Below, in pieces: positions 33,937 to 46,900 of a stretch of 64,000 bases of DNA (the first letter of the stretch is position 1; every line of letters starts with the position of its first letter). The translations under genes were made by a program, and so were the position numbers. The DNA comes from Schistosoma mansoni (Eukaryota; Platyhelminthes; Trematoda; Strigeidida; Schistosomatidae): contig NC_031495.1 in NCBI RefSeq assembly GCF_000237925.1, positions 24,942,872 through 25,006,871 on the forward strand, read 5' to 3'. The notes under the pieces were generated by a model. That model searched no databases. It was not told the origin of the DNA and saw only the letters and a program-made list of their open reading frames with translations.

Positions 33937-36252
33937 ATGATTGTTCAAAACTATTTACAAAATGTTCTTACACAAAAAGCTTTATTTTTATTTGCTCTTT
34001 CAGCAAATCTTATCCTCTTCCTTCTAAGAATCAACGATTATATTCATGTAAACGCGTGGTTTTTGTTTATGCCATTTTGGTTATGGAATATTCTAGTGTT
34101 TGGGGGTTCGCTCATTTTATTCCTGTTTAAATCTCTCAATTTAACCAAACTCTCTTTATTCTATTATCTTTGCCAAATTTCAATACTTACATTTCAAATA
34201 TTTCTGTGTATTAAACTAGAAAAAAATGCATTAAATTGGTATGTAGTCTTTATACCAATTTATTGTTTATGCGTTTTAGGATTTTTGACATTCACAAAAG
34301 CGTTTTGTGAGTTAACTGTTTATGATTGTGAGAAATTTCTTGCATTAAATCTTCCATGTGTCATTCTAATTGCCTTACGTTTAGATAATTATATTAATTG
34401 GACATGGGTTGTAGTGTTAATACCATTCTGGATTATAATGGGATTTTTGATTGTATTGCTGCTATTTTTAGTTTGTATGTTGTGCGGATTGAGTCGTTTC
34501 ACTCAGAAAGATCTTCATGATATTGTTTCAATGATTGGATGCACATCAATTGCATTTACTTTTCTCATATTCGTTGTTCTTTTGATCTGCCGATTAGATA
34601 ATATTAAACTGTTTACATATAATGAAATATTCTTACCATTATTTATTTGTGTTTTGTTTCTGATGATTATGACGATTTCTACAAACTGGTTAGTCAGCAA
34701 ACTTTGCGGAAATATCAATAGTTCTAGTGGAAGAAATTGTTTAGTGGAATATACCTCCGGATCTCGGTAAGCTTCTATCATTGTAGTTAAGGAATTATCT
34801 TACTTTACGGATTTATTAGCACACTGTTAAACTGGTTTATATTTTGGCACTGGCTACAATTTTGTCACAAAAAGGTTGTAAGGCATATATAATTACTGAT
34901 CAAAGGCTGCCGAACCTCAGTAGTCAAGCACATATTGATTGTAGATGAAAACCATCGGCACTTTGGTGCTGAGTTAGCTGAGGTGAAATCCTAAAGAATG
35001 AACTAATACTGAAGGTGGAGTGCATCAATCATCAGGTCGAAGCCTAACAAATATCTTTTCCATTCAGAGGTGTTTAACTGAACCGCTAACTTAAAAATGT
35101 CTTTGGATGCTTCATTATCTCATAATTCTCTCCACCGTTAACATCATTTTTTTAAGGTAAAACAACGAGCAGAGCCAATCCTATTGTTTATATATTGGCT
35201 GTTAAAGATGGTTTTCATTACGATTTAAATAATATGCGGGTATTTAAAGTTATTATTTCTGAATGAGATAAGATATTAGTAAGCAGAGTAAACTGCATAC
35301 CTATGATTTTACAAATCTCGACGAATATGTATATATCGTGCTGTATACAGAGGAATCAAGTGTTTGTCTAAAGATCGTGCTTACTTTCAACTTGGAAAAT
35401 AAGGGCAAAGATCAATAATTTAGCTTCAGTGAATTCGAAACTGTGACGCATCACTTGCTATTGATCTTTTACAATGACAGGCGTCATTATGCTGTTTAAA
35501 ACTACTTTGATTGTTAGCGAAACAGTTTCTCGATTAAATTAGGACCATATTGTCTGTGATGACTGGTTACTTTTGTTTAACGGTTATGGAGTTACAAATC
35601 CGGTCATTACGTTAAGCTAGCACCTCTAATTTATTCGATATTCAGTTGACTAACAATATTGAGTATAAGGTGGGTGAAAAGACATAGGATTTAACCATTG
35701 AATTTTCTTGTAGGAGCATTAGCCCCAATATGGAAATTCTGTCCACGGAGGATTGTCAACAAGTGTTTACCGGTTGGCCAGAATCTCCAAATACGCTTGT
35801 TTAACCAAAAAGTTTATTCAAACGAGTGAATAGATAAAATTAAACATGTTATGATGAAGCAGGCAATAGTTATTTTATTCTGACATAACGTCGATGTTCT
35901 GTATGATTTTCCATGTAAACAATTTAATACTATATTTGGCCTTCTACTGGTTGATTATACTCAGCTCTTTGTATTTTATAGGTTATCAGCAAATACTTCG
36001 TTGGACCCTATTGAAGGAGGAAATACACTTGTTGCTAATATAAATGTTTCACGTGATAAGTATTCAGAAGTTCATCAGAATCTTACAAAGAACACTGCTT
36101 CCGAACCGCTTGAAAATAGTGTCGAAACGGTTATCTCACTCAATACAGAAACTCCTTGCAGTAATTTACTAATAAAAGACAAACATTTTCTTCATTCGAA
36201 TAAACCAAACCAACGTATGATTAAAGATGACTCTTTATCACTTCCGGATTAG
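33937..36252 (+). CDS. TMEM185-family multipass membrane protein, two coding exons
   Basis: Exon 1 is 33937-34766 and exon 2 is 35982-36252, joined by GT-AG in phase 2, giving 366 aa (human TMEM185A/B 350 aa). The protein is very hydrophobic with about eight membrane segments arranged as internal repeats. The recurring motif is an (L/C)R(L/I)(D/N) element followed by a loop and (I/M)PFW or similar: LRINDYIHVNAW then MPFWLW; LRLDNYINWTWVVVLIPFW; CRLDN then IFLPLF. This is the hallmark of the transmembrane fragile-X-F / TMEM185 family, and the C terminus ends in LPD where the vertebrate proteins end in MPD. The molecular function of the family is poorly known; a membrane location is certain from the sequence. 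Exon 2 encodes a hydrophilic cytosolic-type tail. A good 3' splice site (TTTCTTTCAG) ending at 33769 suggests a 5' untranslated exon further upstream that I could not place. The gene is divergent from EEF2K. Confidence 0.85.
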
Positions 36253-36555
36253 AGTACCTAAATCTAATGAACATCGTATATTGATTTTACAAACAATATT
36301 CTTACATTTGTAATCTCAAATACTGCTTATTTATGAAGTGCAATTGTAGAGGACAATGTTATTTAACTGTAATTTGTAAAACACGTTTTCATTTTTCATT
36401 TTTTTTGTAAAAAAGACGTTTATTACAATGAATCGGCTTAATTTGTATTGAGATTAACAGATTTTGAGCGATTATTTAATTCATTATTCATGTTTGTGAA
36501 ATAAGTGATAAATTCTACTATTCACAAAGTTCATTTATGACTGATACAACTATGA

Positions 36556-36561
36556 AATAAA
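36556..36561 (+). promoter_or_regulatory. Candidate poly(A) signal of the TMEM185-type gene
   Basis: AATAAA about 300 nt after the stop codon at 36252, in an AT-rich 3' flank. This is the first canonical hexamer I noticed downstream. Confidence 0.4.
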
Positions 36562-37548
36562 TCCCTGAGAAAATGTTTTAATGATCAACACTAATTTTTG
36601 AAAATCTATAAGAATAATTAGTTTAATGAACTTACTTAATTTTAGTAATTATCAGATTTCGGGACTAGATTTCACAATAATTTGGTGTTAGTTTAATGTG
36701 TTTCCATGTTACAATTCAGAGGACAATGAATGATAGATTTATTCATATTCCAGGTTAAGAAATATTTATATATCGAGCTTTAAGTGAAACGTAAGCCAGA
36801 AAACAGAAACTTGTTTATAAGGAAACCTCCTACTTTAACAGAGATCTAGTCTGAGTAATATTAAACAACAGCCAATAACTTCACAACTGGTACTGAGCTT
36901 TGGTTTATACGCAAAGAAATGAATTTCATGTTAAGTAAGGTGTAAAATTTGTTAAGAATCTCTAGGATTACCGAAGTAGTTACAGGTGGCGCACATTCAT
37001 CACTGAGGATGCAGACGAGCGAACTTTTAAACACCGAGTGTATGATTGAGAAACAATAGTTCCACCATACTGTATTAACTATGAAACTTGTAGATCTCGA
37101 TGTTTAACAACAGTGTGTAGATCGCAGCTTAGTTTCAAAGTAGTTCAATGCTTTTATAAGAAAATGAAGACGAAAGCGTTGAAGAGCACAGTTTATTCCA
37201 TCAAAACAATAATAGTAAAATAATAACAGTATATTTAGGAAATATATATATTTATATAAATATGAATTAATTACTATTGAGCTCACTGTTTAAAAAAACG
37301 ATAATTTGTGCTTAGTGACAGTGCTTTTTTATTTATACAACATGTAGAAAAAGAATCGATGTCGACCAGGAAGTGAGCAAAAAGTGTTAGAATAAAGTAA
37401 GGATTCAGAGAAAAATAAATCTTGGACATATGACATAGGAGTAAAACATTGAAATCAGTGTGTGTATTAGTGGGCACAGAATAGAATCTAAAATAAAGGA
37501 GGAATGAATGAAGAATATGAAGTAATTAATAGATAAAAAAATAGTTAC

Positions 37549-37679
37549 ATCTTCTGCATGAGCTGTATAAACAATTGAAATACAAGACATGAAAGGAATT
37601 CCTGTATATTGAGAAATAAATGTTTTTAAGAATTTTGAGAGGGGTACATTTGGTGAAGATATAGAACTCATTTGTTTAC
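37549..37679 (-). CDS. Candidate orphan exon
   Basis: On the minus strand, ATTACATACAG precedes and GTAACT follows an open 131-nt segment that reads KQMSSISSPNVPLSKFLKTF and then QYTGIPFMSCISIVYTAHAE. The amino-acid mix looks coded and both splice sites are acceptable, with phase 1 in and phase 0 out. It lies 3' of the coiled-coil gene's stop codon on the same strand, so it would be an alternative 3' exon of that gene or part of a different gene. No partner exon was found. I do not recognise the peptide. Confidence 0.35.
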
Positions 37680-37844
37680 CTGTATGTAATATGAAAAAAA
37701 GGTCGTATTTTATTGTTCATATACACAGCCGTTTTTGTTCGATCCATGTAATATTTGGTTATTACAGTAAATTTTTGATTAATACAGACGCAATGTGGCT
37801 TGTAAATAATACAAAAATGTTACAATGTAAGAAAGGAATGTGAG

Positions 37845-37850
37845 TTTATT
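37845..37850 (-). promoter_or_regulatory. Candidate poly(A) signal of the coiled-coil gene
   Basis: TTTATT on the plus strand (AATAAA on the minus strand), about 135 nt after the stop codon at 37985-37987. Confidence 0.4.
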
Positions 37851-37984
37851 GTACACAGGTTGTTAGGTCTTAAGTTTGATTGATACAAAATGATTGAGTG
37901 TTATGTTAATATTTATCTACGGGCCTGGGTAATAACAAATTGAATAAATTTTACAAATAAAAGTTTGAGAAAATATGTATGCAC

Positions 37985-40900
37985 TCAAGACTGATTGCTG
38001 ATTAATATAATGTTTCTTTCTTTGGATGTTTCTACCCCAATACCTTCATGGTTATAGGACTCAATATGATTATCACAAAGCTCTTTATTTTTATTTTGTA
38101 CTTCTTCCACGTTTTCGTTCTCTTCTTCGTACAGCTCTTCCTCTTCCTCATCTTCAACCTCCCCTTCACTAATGTTTTCTTCGTCATCATCAGTTTGCTC
38201 TTCTTCATCAGCTTCTGGAATTGGCAATTTTACAAATTTATCTATATTTCGACTTAAATAAAACGAAACTGGGCGGCGTTGTACACGTGGACTGAAAGAA
38301 ACTGGTAAATTATAATGATAAAATAGCTGTTGTTCTTGTGGTTTCTGCAAAAATTCTACTTGCACTAGATCTTGTTGTTGTTCATGTTGCTGTTGAAATG
38401 GTGGGAGTGAATCTTCTACTTGTAAACTAGTGGGTGGGTTAGGATAGACTGTTTTTTCATTACTTGATTCTTGTACTGACAAATTTTTAGAATTGTCATA
38501 AGAATAATTTTTGCATGATGAAATTCTTTGTCTGCGATTATCACTGATTGTTACATGTTTACCATGACGAGGAGCTACGGGAACACTCGAAGGCCTTCCA
38601 GGTGAACGGGCTTTCAACGATACAGTCGCGTTATTACGTTGTTTTACAGATCGAACAGTGTTAAATGGTCTTGTATCCATATTCCTTTTGATATTAGTGC
38701 CAACATTGTTCAAAGACATATTCTTCCAATTCATGGTGTATGTACTGTCAATTCGGTACAAGATAAATATGCGTAAATTACTAAAATAGACATTATAACT
38801 TGTATAGAAATACTGAGGCCTTAGATGAGGGATTAGTGAGAATCAGCTAATCGTCTAGGCGAAAATTCAGTGTTTTAGAAGGACTGAAGAAATTTAAGAG
38901 TGTGGATCTTGTTTGCCATTATACCGAAATATTCTAGATACAATTCACTATGGCGCCGTGGCTGGACATTGTAAGAGTTCCTAACTAGGTTAAAATATGT
39001 TCAGCGCCTCCTAGTTTTTAATAATTCGCTAGTTGGTGTCAGTTAACGATGATGGCCTTTTTTGAATAACTATTCTTGATATCTAGTTCTTAGACTCCAC
39101 GTGAGGGTAGATTTTAACACCTATTAGTAGCTAATCAGGATCCATGAAAAATGTTCTGAGGGAATTTTCTCGGAAATAACAAAGGTATTCCAAGCTGTTC
39201 TGTGTTAGTTTTTATAAACTAATTTATTTTATTGTGTTTAAACATTTCCTTCCTTCCTTATTACGTCAGAATTTCTATCGTAACTAAAAGCTTTAAAATT
39301 TTCTACTCACTTTTTTGTTTGGTTTGAAGAAAATACTAAATTTTTAATATGGTCAAGTTTTTCTGGATTGCAACTTCCTGTGCTCAATAAATCTAATGCT
39401 TCTACAAGACTGACCGAACGAGATTGTAAGCGGCGTATTTCTTTGCATAAAGCACTGAATAACGAGTATGGTAGGTGAGGCTCTTGTATGTCTGGTATCT
39501 GTACACCTAGAAAGATGAAATGAGAAAATAAAGTGGTAAGAATATATGAGTATTATAAGCGGAGGGTATAAAAATAAGTGAAGTTAACTAAGTCGTGTTT
39601 CAATAAAGCCAACATAACAATTGAGGCAGAATAATATGAATTCATTTTATTTCGTGGTTTCTTACCAGACGTATACAGCCGACATTGACTGTGAAAAGAA
39701 TTAGGATTGCTCGATATTATATTATGTACCGATGTTGAACTTTAATATGAATATGGCTGTATGCAGATGATGAGAAACCATGAAATAAAATAAATTCACA
39801 TTATCCCTCCTCAATCGTTGTTTTGAATTTATTCGAATTCATCAAAGGAACAAGCTGTATGAAATTTTGTTTGCTTACTTGAAACAGAACTAAAGTTGCA
39901 GACTGTGAACCATTGGGTTTCCTCCCTTATGAAACCTAAATGACTTGGGGGGAGATTCTTAATAGGATCAAAAATATACATCAATAGCTATTTTCAATCT
40001 AAAATAAAACAAGTATCCAGTGCCATCTGACTTTCGAAAGTCCTTCAGGTGACTATAATACACTAAGCTTCGTGAAAACTCCCACTGGTGTCAGATGAAC
40101 GATCAGCTTGGGAGAAGGATTTTCTTAGTTCTGTAGTCTTTAAACTGGATGGTTTAGTTTTGATAATTATTTTGTCTTTTTAAACAACATAAGAATGAAG
40201 TTTTAGAAAATGAACTGCTAGAATTTTTCTATATGTATTCTCTATATGTTTTGTCGATATCGTATTTGTTAACTGTGCTGGGATTATTTGTTTTAGAAAT
40301 ATTTGTCATTTATGCAGTCTAAAACGACAGCTGAAAAATTCCGGTAGAATCATTTTTACATAGCTACAGGAACTCTATAAAACCATTCGTACTGATATTA
40401 TTTGAAAGTAAACGTTCAGAGAGGTTTTGTTCATTATATCTCAGTGATTCTTTGTGGTGATTTTATAATGTTTTGGTAATATGATTTATCTTGTATTGTA
40501 GCTAAGAAACTTTCTTTCGGAAGTTTTTTTAAGATATTGAAAAATTTTTTCTTATGCATCATTTCACTAAGGTCACATCTAAGTAGCTGAGTAGAACTAG
40601 TAATAAATTTCTAAGTATTCACCTCAATAAAATGCGCATCGCTAAACAAACGAACCATTAGACATCTGAAAATTGACTATCCAAGATCTTATGATATTCT
40701 TATACATCGGTCATGTTATGGGTTTTATTTGAGTAATTTGAAATATGTCTAAGAATAAATAACTAGGTGCAAAACTACTCACCATTATTGTTTATGCTGT
40801 CAGTGTACTGTATTCGAATTGTTTTATTCGTTATCTGGACTTTGGGGGATTTGTCTGACAGAAATTTAAGATTTTCGCGTAATTTTTGAATTATCTCAAT

Positions 40901-43900
40901 TTTGACTTGCGTTTCATTAGCCCAGACTTCGGACAATAAATTCATCTACACCATTAATAAAAGAATCATACGATAATGTAGGTTTGTAATGAGAATTTTT
41001 TAAGTGTCAAAAATCATATCAAAACGTGAAAATAGGTAAGGTGGAAACTATTATTACGTAATCGTGAAAATACTTAAACATTAGATGATGGTGGTCCTAA
41101 TTTTGTGTTGTGTATCAATTTCTTTCAGGTTATAGATACGTCTTGCTGATCTCTTGAGATATAAAACAAGAGAGGAAGAGGTGAAGCGGTCAACGGAATA
41201 TATCCCTATTTATTGATTTTATTCTTGAAAATGTAAAATCACAAATACGTATCATGTTTACTCTGATCGTCTATAATACGTGGCTTAATAATAATATTTT
41301 ATCAAAGGTAAACAAAATATGTTTTGTTCATCTGAAGATTAAAGTAAGAGTCGTCATGGAGCCTAAAAATTTGAATAAATGAGCTAAAGAAACTAGGTAA
41401 AATGATCAGCCTCAGTAACAAAAGATTATGGAAGTTTTAAAATGAAATTTATTAGGTTAGAGTGATGGGGATAACATATTGTATGCGAGGAGTGGAGATG
41501 GTAAGTGAAGTAAAGTATGGTTTTTCAAAAATTAGTATTATAATTATGAAAGATGAGGAAAAGGTTGAGTGGGATTCTTTACTGAATTAATTGATGTTTA
41601 TTCTGACATACTGCTTTCTATCTTGTAATCCAATAAACGAAACGTTTTCGCTTAGGCAAATCAGAAAGTAGAGAAGACATGAAAAAATCTCTAAAAAATC
41701 AATTAGGCAAAATTGAGTTTTGAATATATATATGACTGCATACATTAGAGATAATTGGGCCATAGGATGTGACTAAAAGTGATGAATTACAGAATATTGA
41801 TATCATATGAAAAAATCATAACTGCCGATGTATAATATTATTGAAATAACAGTTAGACTAGGACTTTAAATCAGTCAGGTTATTCGTTAGTGACCTTAAC
41901 AATTAATCCCAGTGATTGATAGGATAAGTATGTTAAGCAATTACGGCCCACTTTTATGATATTCTGCAAACTGTACTGATCAAGCAATGATTAATTCTTC
42001 TTAACTTGTGGCTTACTATACCTTGGGTTTTCACATTTCTAAGAAAAAAGTGCAAGCTTTTATCCTTTGGTTCACTAACTATTAGTCTATTCCTTTTTCA
42101 ATGACTGAACACCACCAATTAACTGTAGTGTATAGCTTGGTGTCGGCCACCAACTAGCACGAAACCTAAATCCAAAACTTCCCACTGATTATATCCGACC
42201 ACCTAACAAACAATCTCTCGATCAAATAATAATTTCACCATAGCCACTGTAAATCGTGACGAAAGTGACAAGATTTAAGTAAACAGTTATGTCACATATA
42301 TCCGTAATAAACTACAGCAAAGCACTTTGATACGTATAGAGGTTTAATAGTTTCTTTCAAGCCACATATTTTCTCATTATTTAACCTAAAACTGAACTTT
42401 TATTTGATCCCATTAAACAACATTATTACATTAATGATTTTAACATAAAATAGTAGAAGAAAAACGCTGAAAAAGACAAGTCATCTCACTTTATTAATTG
42501 CCTCTGTTAGTTCCTTTTCTTTTGTTTGTATACTCATACATTGATCATTTTGGAGACTATGGGCTTTAATTTCCATTTGCTTTAATTGATGAATTCGAAG
42601 ACTAATAATGGGAATTAAAACAAAATATCGGTTGATTACAAGAGAAGTAAAAAAAACTGATCAGTACTTAGGACCAGATGACAAGATAATGGTTATTGCT
42701 AAATGACCACGTAGTGTGTTATGTAATGACAATATAATTCTATCTGATAGAGAGTGAGTGGACTTTGAATATATCTCGAAATTTGATGGTACTATAAAGG
42801 TCACATTTGCACTGTTTATTGTATCACATAGTTAACTCATTATCGTTCAAACTACTCAAAAGATAAAAATGAGTACATGAGAAGATATGAAAAAAATGTC
42901 TCTTTATTTCAGCAGACTTAGCAAGAGTTTCATACGAATAAGGATTTCAAAAGAAGGGAATAACACATTTTCATAAGTTGGTATTTTAATTGTTAATAAA
43001 GGTTTATTATATGAGAGTTATCAATATTGTCTGGTTGCTCAATATCTGACAGTTGAATTTATACACAGTACAGAACAGAGATTTTCGTGTGTAAAATTTC
43101 TCGCGCAAACAATCAAAGCCCAATTTTAAGAAAGAAATGAAAGAAGTGGGAACTTCATCCAACTTTTCCAATCTAAATTTACGTAATTACGGATAAAGAT
43201 TTGAGATTTTTTTTTTGAGATTGTGAATTCGATACGGAACTGAAAATCCTAATAAGCAAAAGAAGACATGATGTATGCAAAGAACTATAGTCTTTCAGAT
43301 AACGCAAAATTTATTTATTTAGTCATAGTATGAAGAAATAAGATTGATCGAGCACTGAAAAATATTATTGTGGAAGAATTCATTCTCATGAATGTAAATT
43401 CGTATATAAATACATGGAAGGTTAATGTTCATCAGGTAATGGGAACAGGTAGGATATTATGTAATTCTAAATAAATGATGTAATAAATACACAGAATAAA
43501 AGCTAGTTTGAAATGGTTAGTTGATCCTCATTTTCTAAATGAAAACTATTAGAATTTAAGAAAGAAAAGTATTTAGGAAAATAAAGAGAATATTATATTT
43601 CACATAGATATGTTAACAATTAAGAAATAGTAATATTCGTATATTTCTGTAAATCATGTTTGACTTCTATTCTATCGGTTAAGTGTTCTGACGCGAGACT
43701 AGTGAGTCCTGGGTTCGAATCTTGCGGGGCGGGATCGTGGACGCGCACTTCTGAGGAGTTCCATAATAGGACAAAAGGGCCATCCAGTGCTTCCAGGTTT
43801 TCCATGTTGGTTTAGCTTCAATTGACTCATGATTTCAACTATGAAAAGATATTTTTTTACTCGTCTGAAACTCAAGCAAATTAAAAAATTTTTTCTTTGG

Positions 43901-46900
43901 TTTTTCTAATTTGTCAGACAATCGGAATCATTTCAGCAATATTTCTGTTAATGGTAACTATTTTTTTGAATAGAATAATTCACATAGGAAATGAACGCTT
44001 TTGTATTCACCTTTTATTCAGTGGTTGATTTAGTCAAACGTTAATAAGTGAGCAAACGCGTAATGTGTCTGGCTATTGCATAAAAGCTGTGATGGAATAT
44101 TTGGTTCGTTAGTGTGTAATTCTTAGCTACTGCTTAACGAGATGTTCAGAGTTGGTCAGCCTAGAAACTGTTTTAAAGAAAGGCAAGGGTGGTCAAATTA
44201 AACAATGTTATAAGTCTATGGAGTACATAATTGTGTTAGTTCGAGTCATGTTCGAGATATGTAGACTTCTTATTTGAGATCTTTTTGATAAAAAGTTTGG
44301 ATAAAAACTCTAAGTGATATGATTAAAAATCAATCACAATTTTGCTGATACACCAGTCCTTTATCTTCTTATATCTTGATAAGTCTTGATGATTGAACGC
44401 TATACTCGGATCCTAAGTTATTCTCGTAGCCCCCAAGCTAGAACTACACAGCGACTTGAACACGAGAGAAAAGGCACTTTACTTCAAAGGTTCATTTATG
44501 TACAAAAAATGTAGGCTTTTTATAGTATTTTAAAAGTCCTTGGGTTTTCCTGAAAATTCTAGAATACTACTTAACATAGTAGCAGTGTAGTAATCAGCCA
44601 ATCAGAACCTCTACATGTGACTTTTCATTTTCGTGATGTTTCTAGCAGAACTTCTAATCAAACGCTGATTGGATAAAATGTTCCTTAATGTTTCCTGAGC
44701 TTGTCATGTCTATTGCGATAAATTGGCAGTATCATCCCAACATATCTAAAACCAACACTTTTGTCATTCCATAATTATTATTTTCTAAATGTATTTGTTA
44801 CTTCATACTTCCCTATTCACCACCATTTGGATATTCTCTTCCTCTATGTTGATATAAGTTATATTAACCTAAAATGATACATATTTGTGTAAAGTTCTTC
44901 GTGATTTCAATGGAGCGTGTAGTTGGTTTACAAATAGCATTATTCTATCTTATAAAATATTAGAAATATTCTTGAACAAAAAAGGGTATTGTAGAATAAA
45001 TATGTTTACTGGTTTTTAAACCATTACATTAAATGAAACTGGTGTAAATTATTACAGAGTTTTCCGTTAAAATAATCGACATTCTGTTAGCGTGCACATA
45101 TCCAATGGTGTTCAGATAATCGATAGGGAAAACAATCGATTATTAAATATTATTTTGTAATATTAACATCATAGATTTGGAGTGATTGATGGATTATATT
45201 GTAAGTTGGGTGTTTGGAGAAAATTGAATGGTCATGTGTATATACATATATATATGAGTGTATCTCATTCAAATGACAGATGAAAAAGTAATCCATTCAA
45301 TGATCAATATGAAAATTAAATTCGATAAAGAATTTCTTTTCTTTTAACTCGTTTATCAAATCACTGGACTTGAAAATATTGAGGAGATTAACGACAATAA
45401 ATTATTCCTATTACAGCTATGTTGTTTGTGTAAACATTCTTCATTATTATTATTATTTTTACAACAGATATAACAGTTGTATTTTTGAGAAAAACAAATA
45501 GAGTATGCATTTACAGTTAGACGTCAAGTGTAATTCTCTCGATTTTTCTTGAACTCTTCAGAAATAATCTGTACTGTGTTTTGGGGGATCTTAAGATTGT
45601 CATTTGGGTTGGTAGTTATAAACAGACATTGAAAATTACTTAATATCGGATATTTATTGATGTTCAATTCCTCAGACAATTGTAAGCGTGCTCACTGCTA
45701 GTCTAAAACTAAAATCAAAGTGGTGTCCAGTATCTTTTTGTTGTTTATCTAGCAATCAGTCAATGATGTTAACAGTATTGAAAGATGATAAAATAACATT
45801 TCCAAACTATCCGAAACATATATTTTAAAAGTAAAACCTTGATGATGTAATGCTAATTCTGTTTATTAATATCGTTCTAACAGATGGGTATACTGACAAA
45901 AATATTACGGCATTAGATATCTGAAGTTGTTTGTTATATCATGGGAAATTTATCCAAAGATTTGATTAAATATTCATAAATGAATAAATCAGTCCATTAT
46001 TGTATTTCCCTTCAACAAAGTTTAAACGTTACTTTTGTAACTTTTGTATGAAAAGACAATTTAACGTGTTTAAAAGTTTTTTATAGGGTTTTATAATCGA
46101 TAGAAATAACTTAGAAAATATCAATTCATGATTTGTCCTTTTTGAAGTGACCATACGTGTTCATTATCGACTTTTATTTTACTCAAAACTTTTGGAGTAT
46201 ATGCCTATAAGTTACTTGCATTGCTTTTAGATAGTAGTGCACAATGTCTACCCTGAACAACCAATAATTCGATTAATACAAGCCAATCTATTCTGTGTTA
46301 TAAAAAGAAATGAAATGTTCAACAACTGGACTGAATATAAATCACTATGACTATGATCGATAATAAAATAGAAACGTGTTTGCTTTCCAGTCTGAACGAC
46401 AGACATCTGGCTTATAAACAACTAGAATGATAAATAGCCACCTACATAAAATCGGGTTTTATATTCACCGACAGACAACAATAATTGTCATGTTATACAG
46501 AGTTTCTAAGATGATAGCTTCCAGACAAAAAGAAAGATGGTGGACTCTATGGTTGTGTCATGTAAAAGAATAATAGTAATAAAGTTCTCAAGCAAAGGAA
46601 CTGTATTACCATTTTACCAAACTTTTCTTGATTATAACCAACTGATTGTGTTCCATGTTTTGAATCTGACAATAGTTGCAAACGTATTATGTTATTTTTC
46701 CAAGGTTGTAAATACTTCTTTAAGAGTAGTTAAAATATCCAAAAAAGAATATTTACAAAATTCCGACATAAAAAAGTAAAATGCAATCAGCCTAGATTTT
46801 GGAGTATTTTAAAGTGATATGATTTAATAACAAGACTGACATTGAAGAAGACGTGAAAAAAGGAATAGTCAATAGAAATTCATTATTGATTCATTAGTGA

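Noticed and set aside
37283-37671. Membrane-protein frames on the minus strand
   Set aside because: Only the 37549-37679 part has splice support; the rest is AT-rich hydrophobic read-through.
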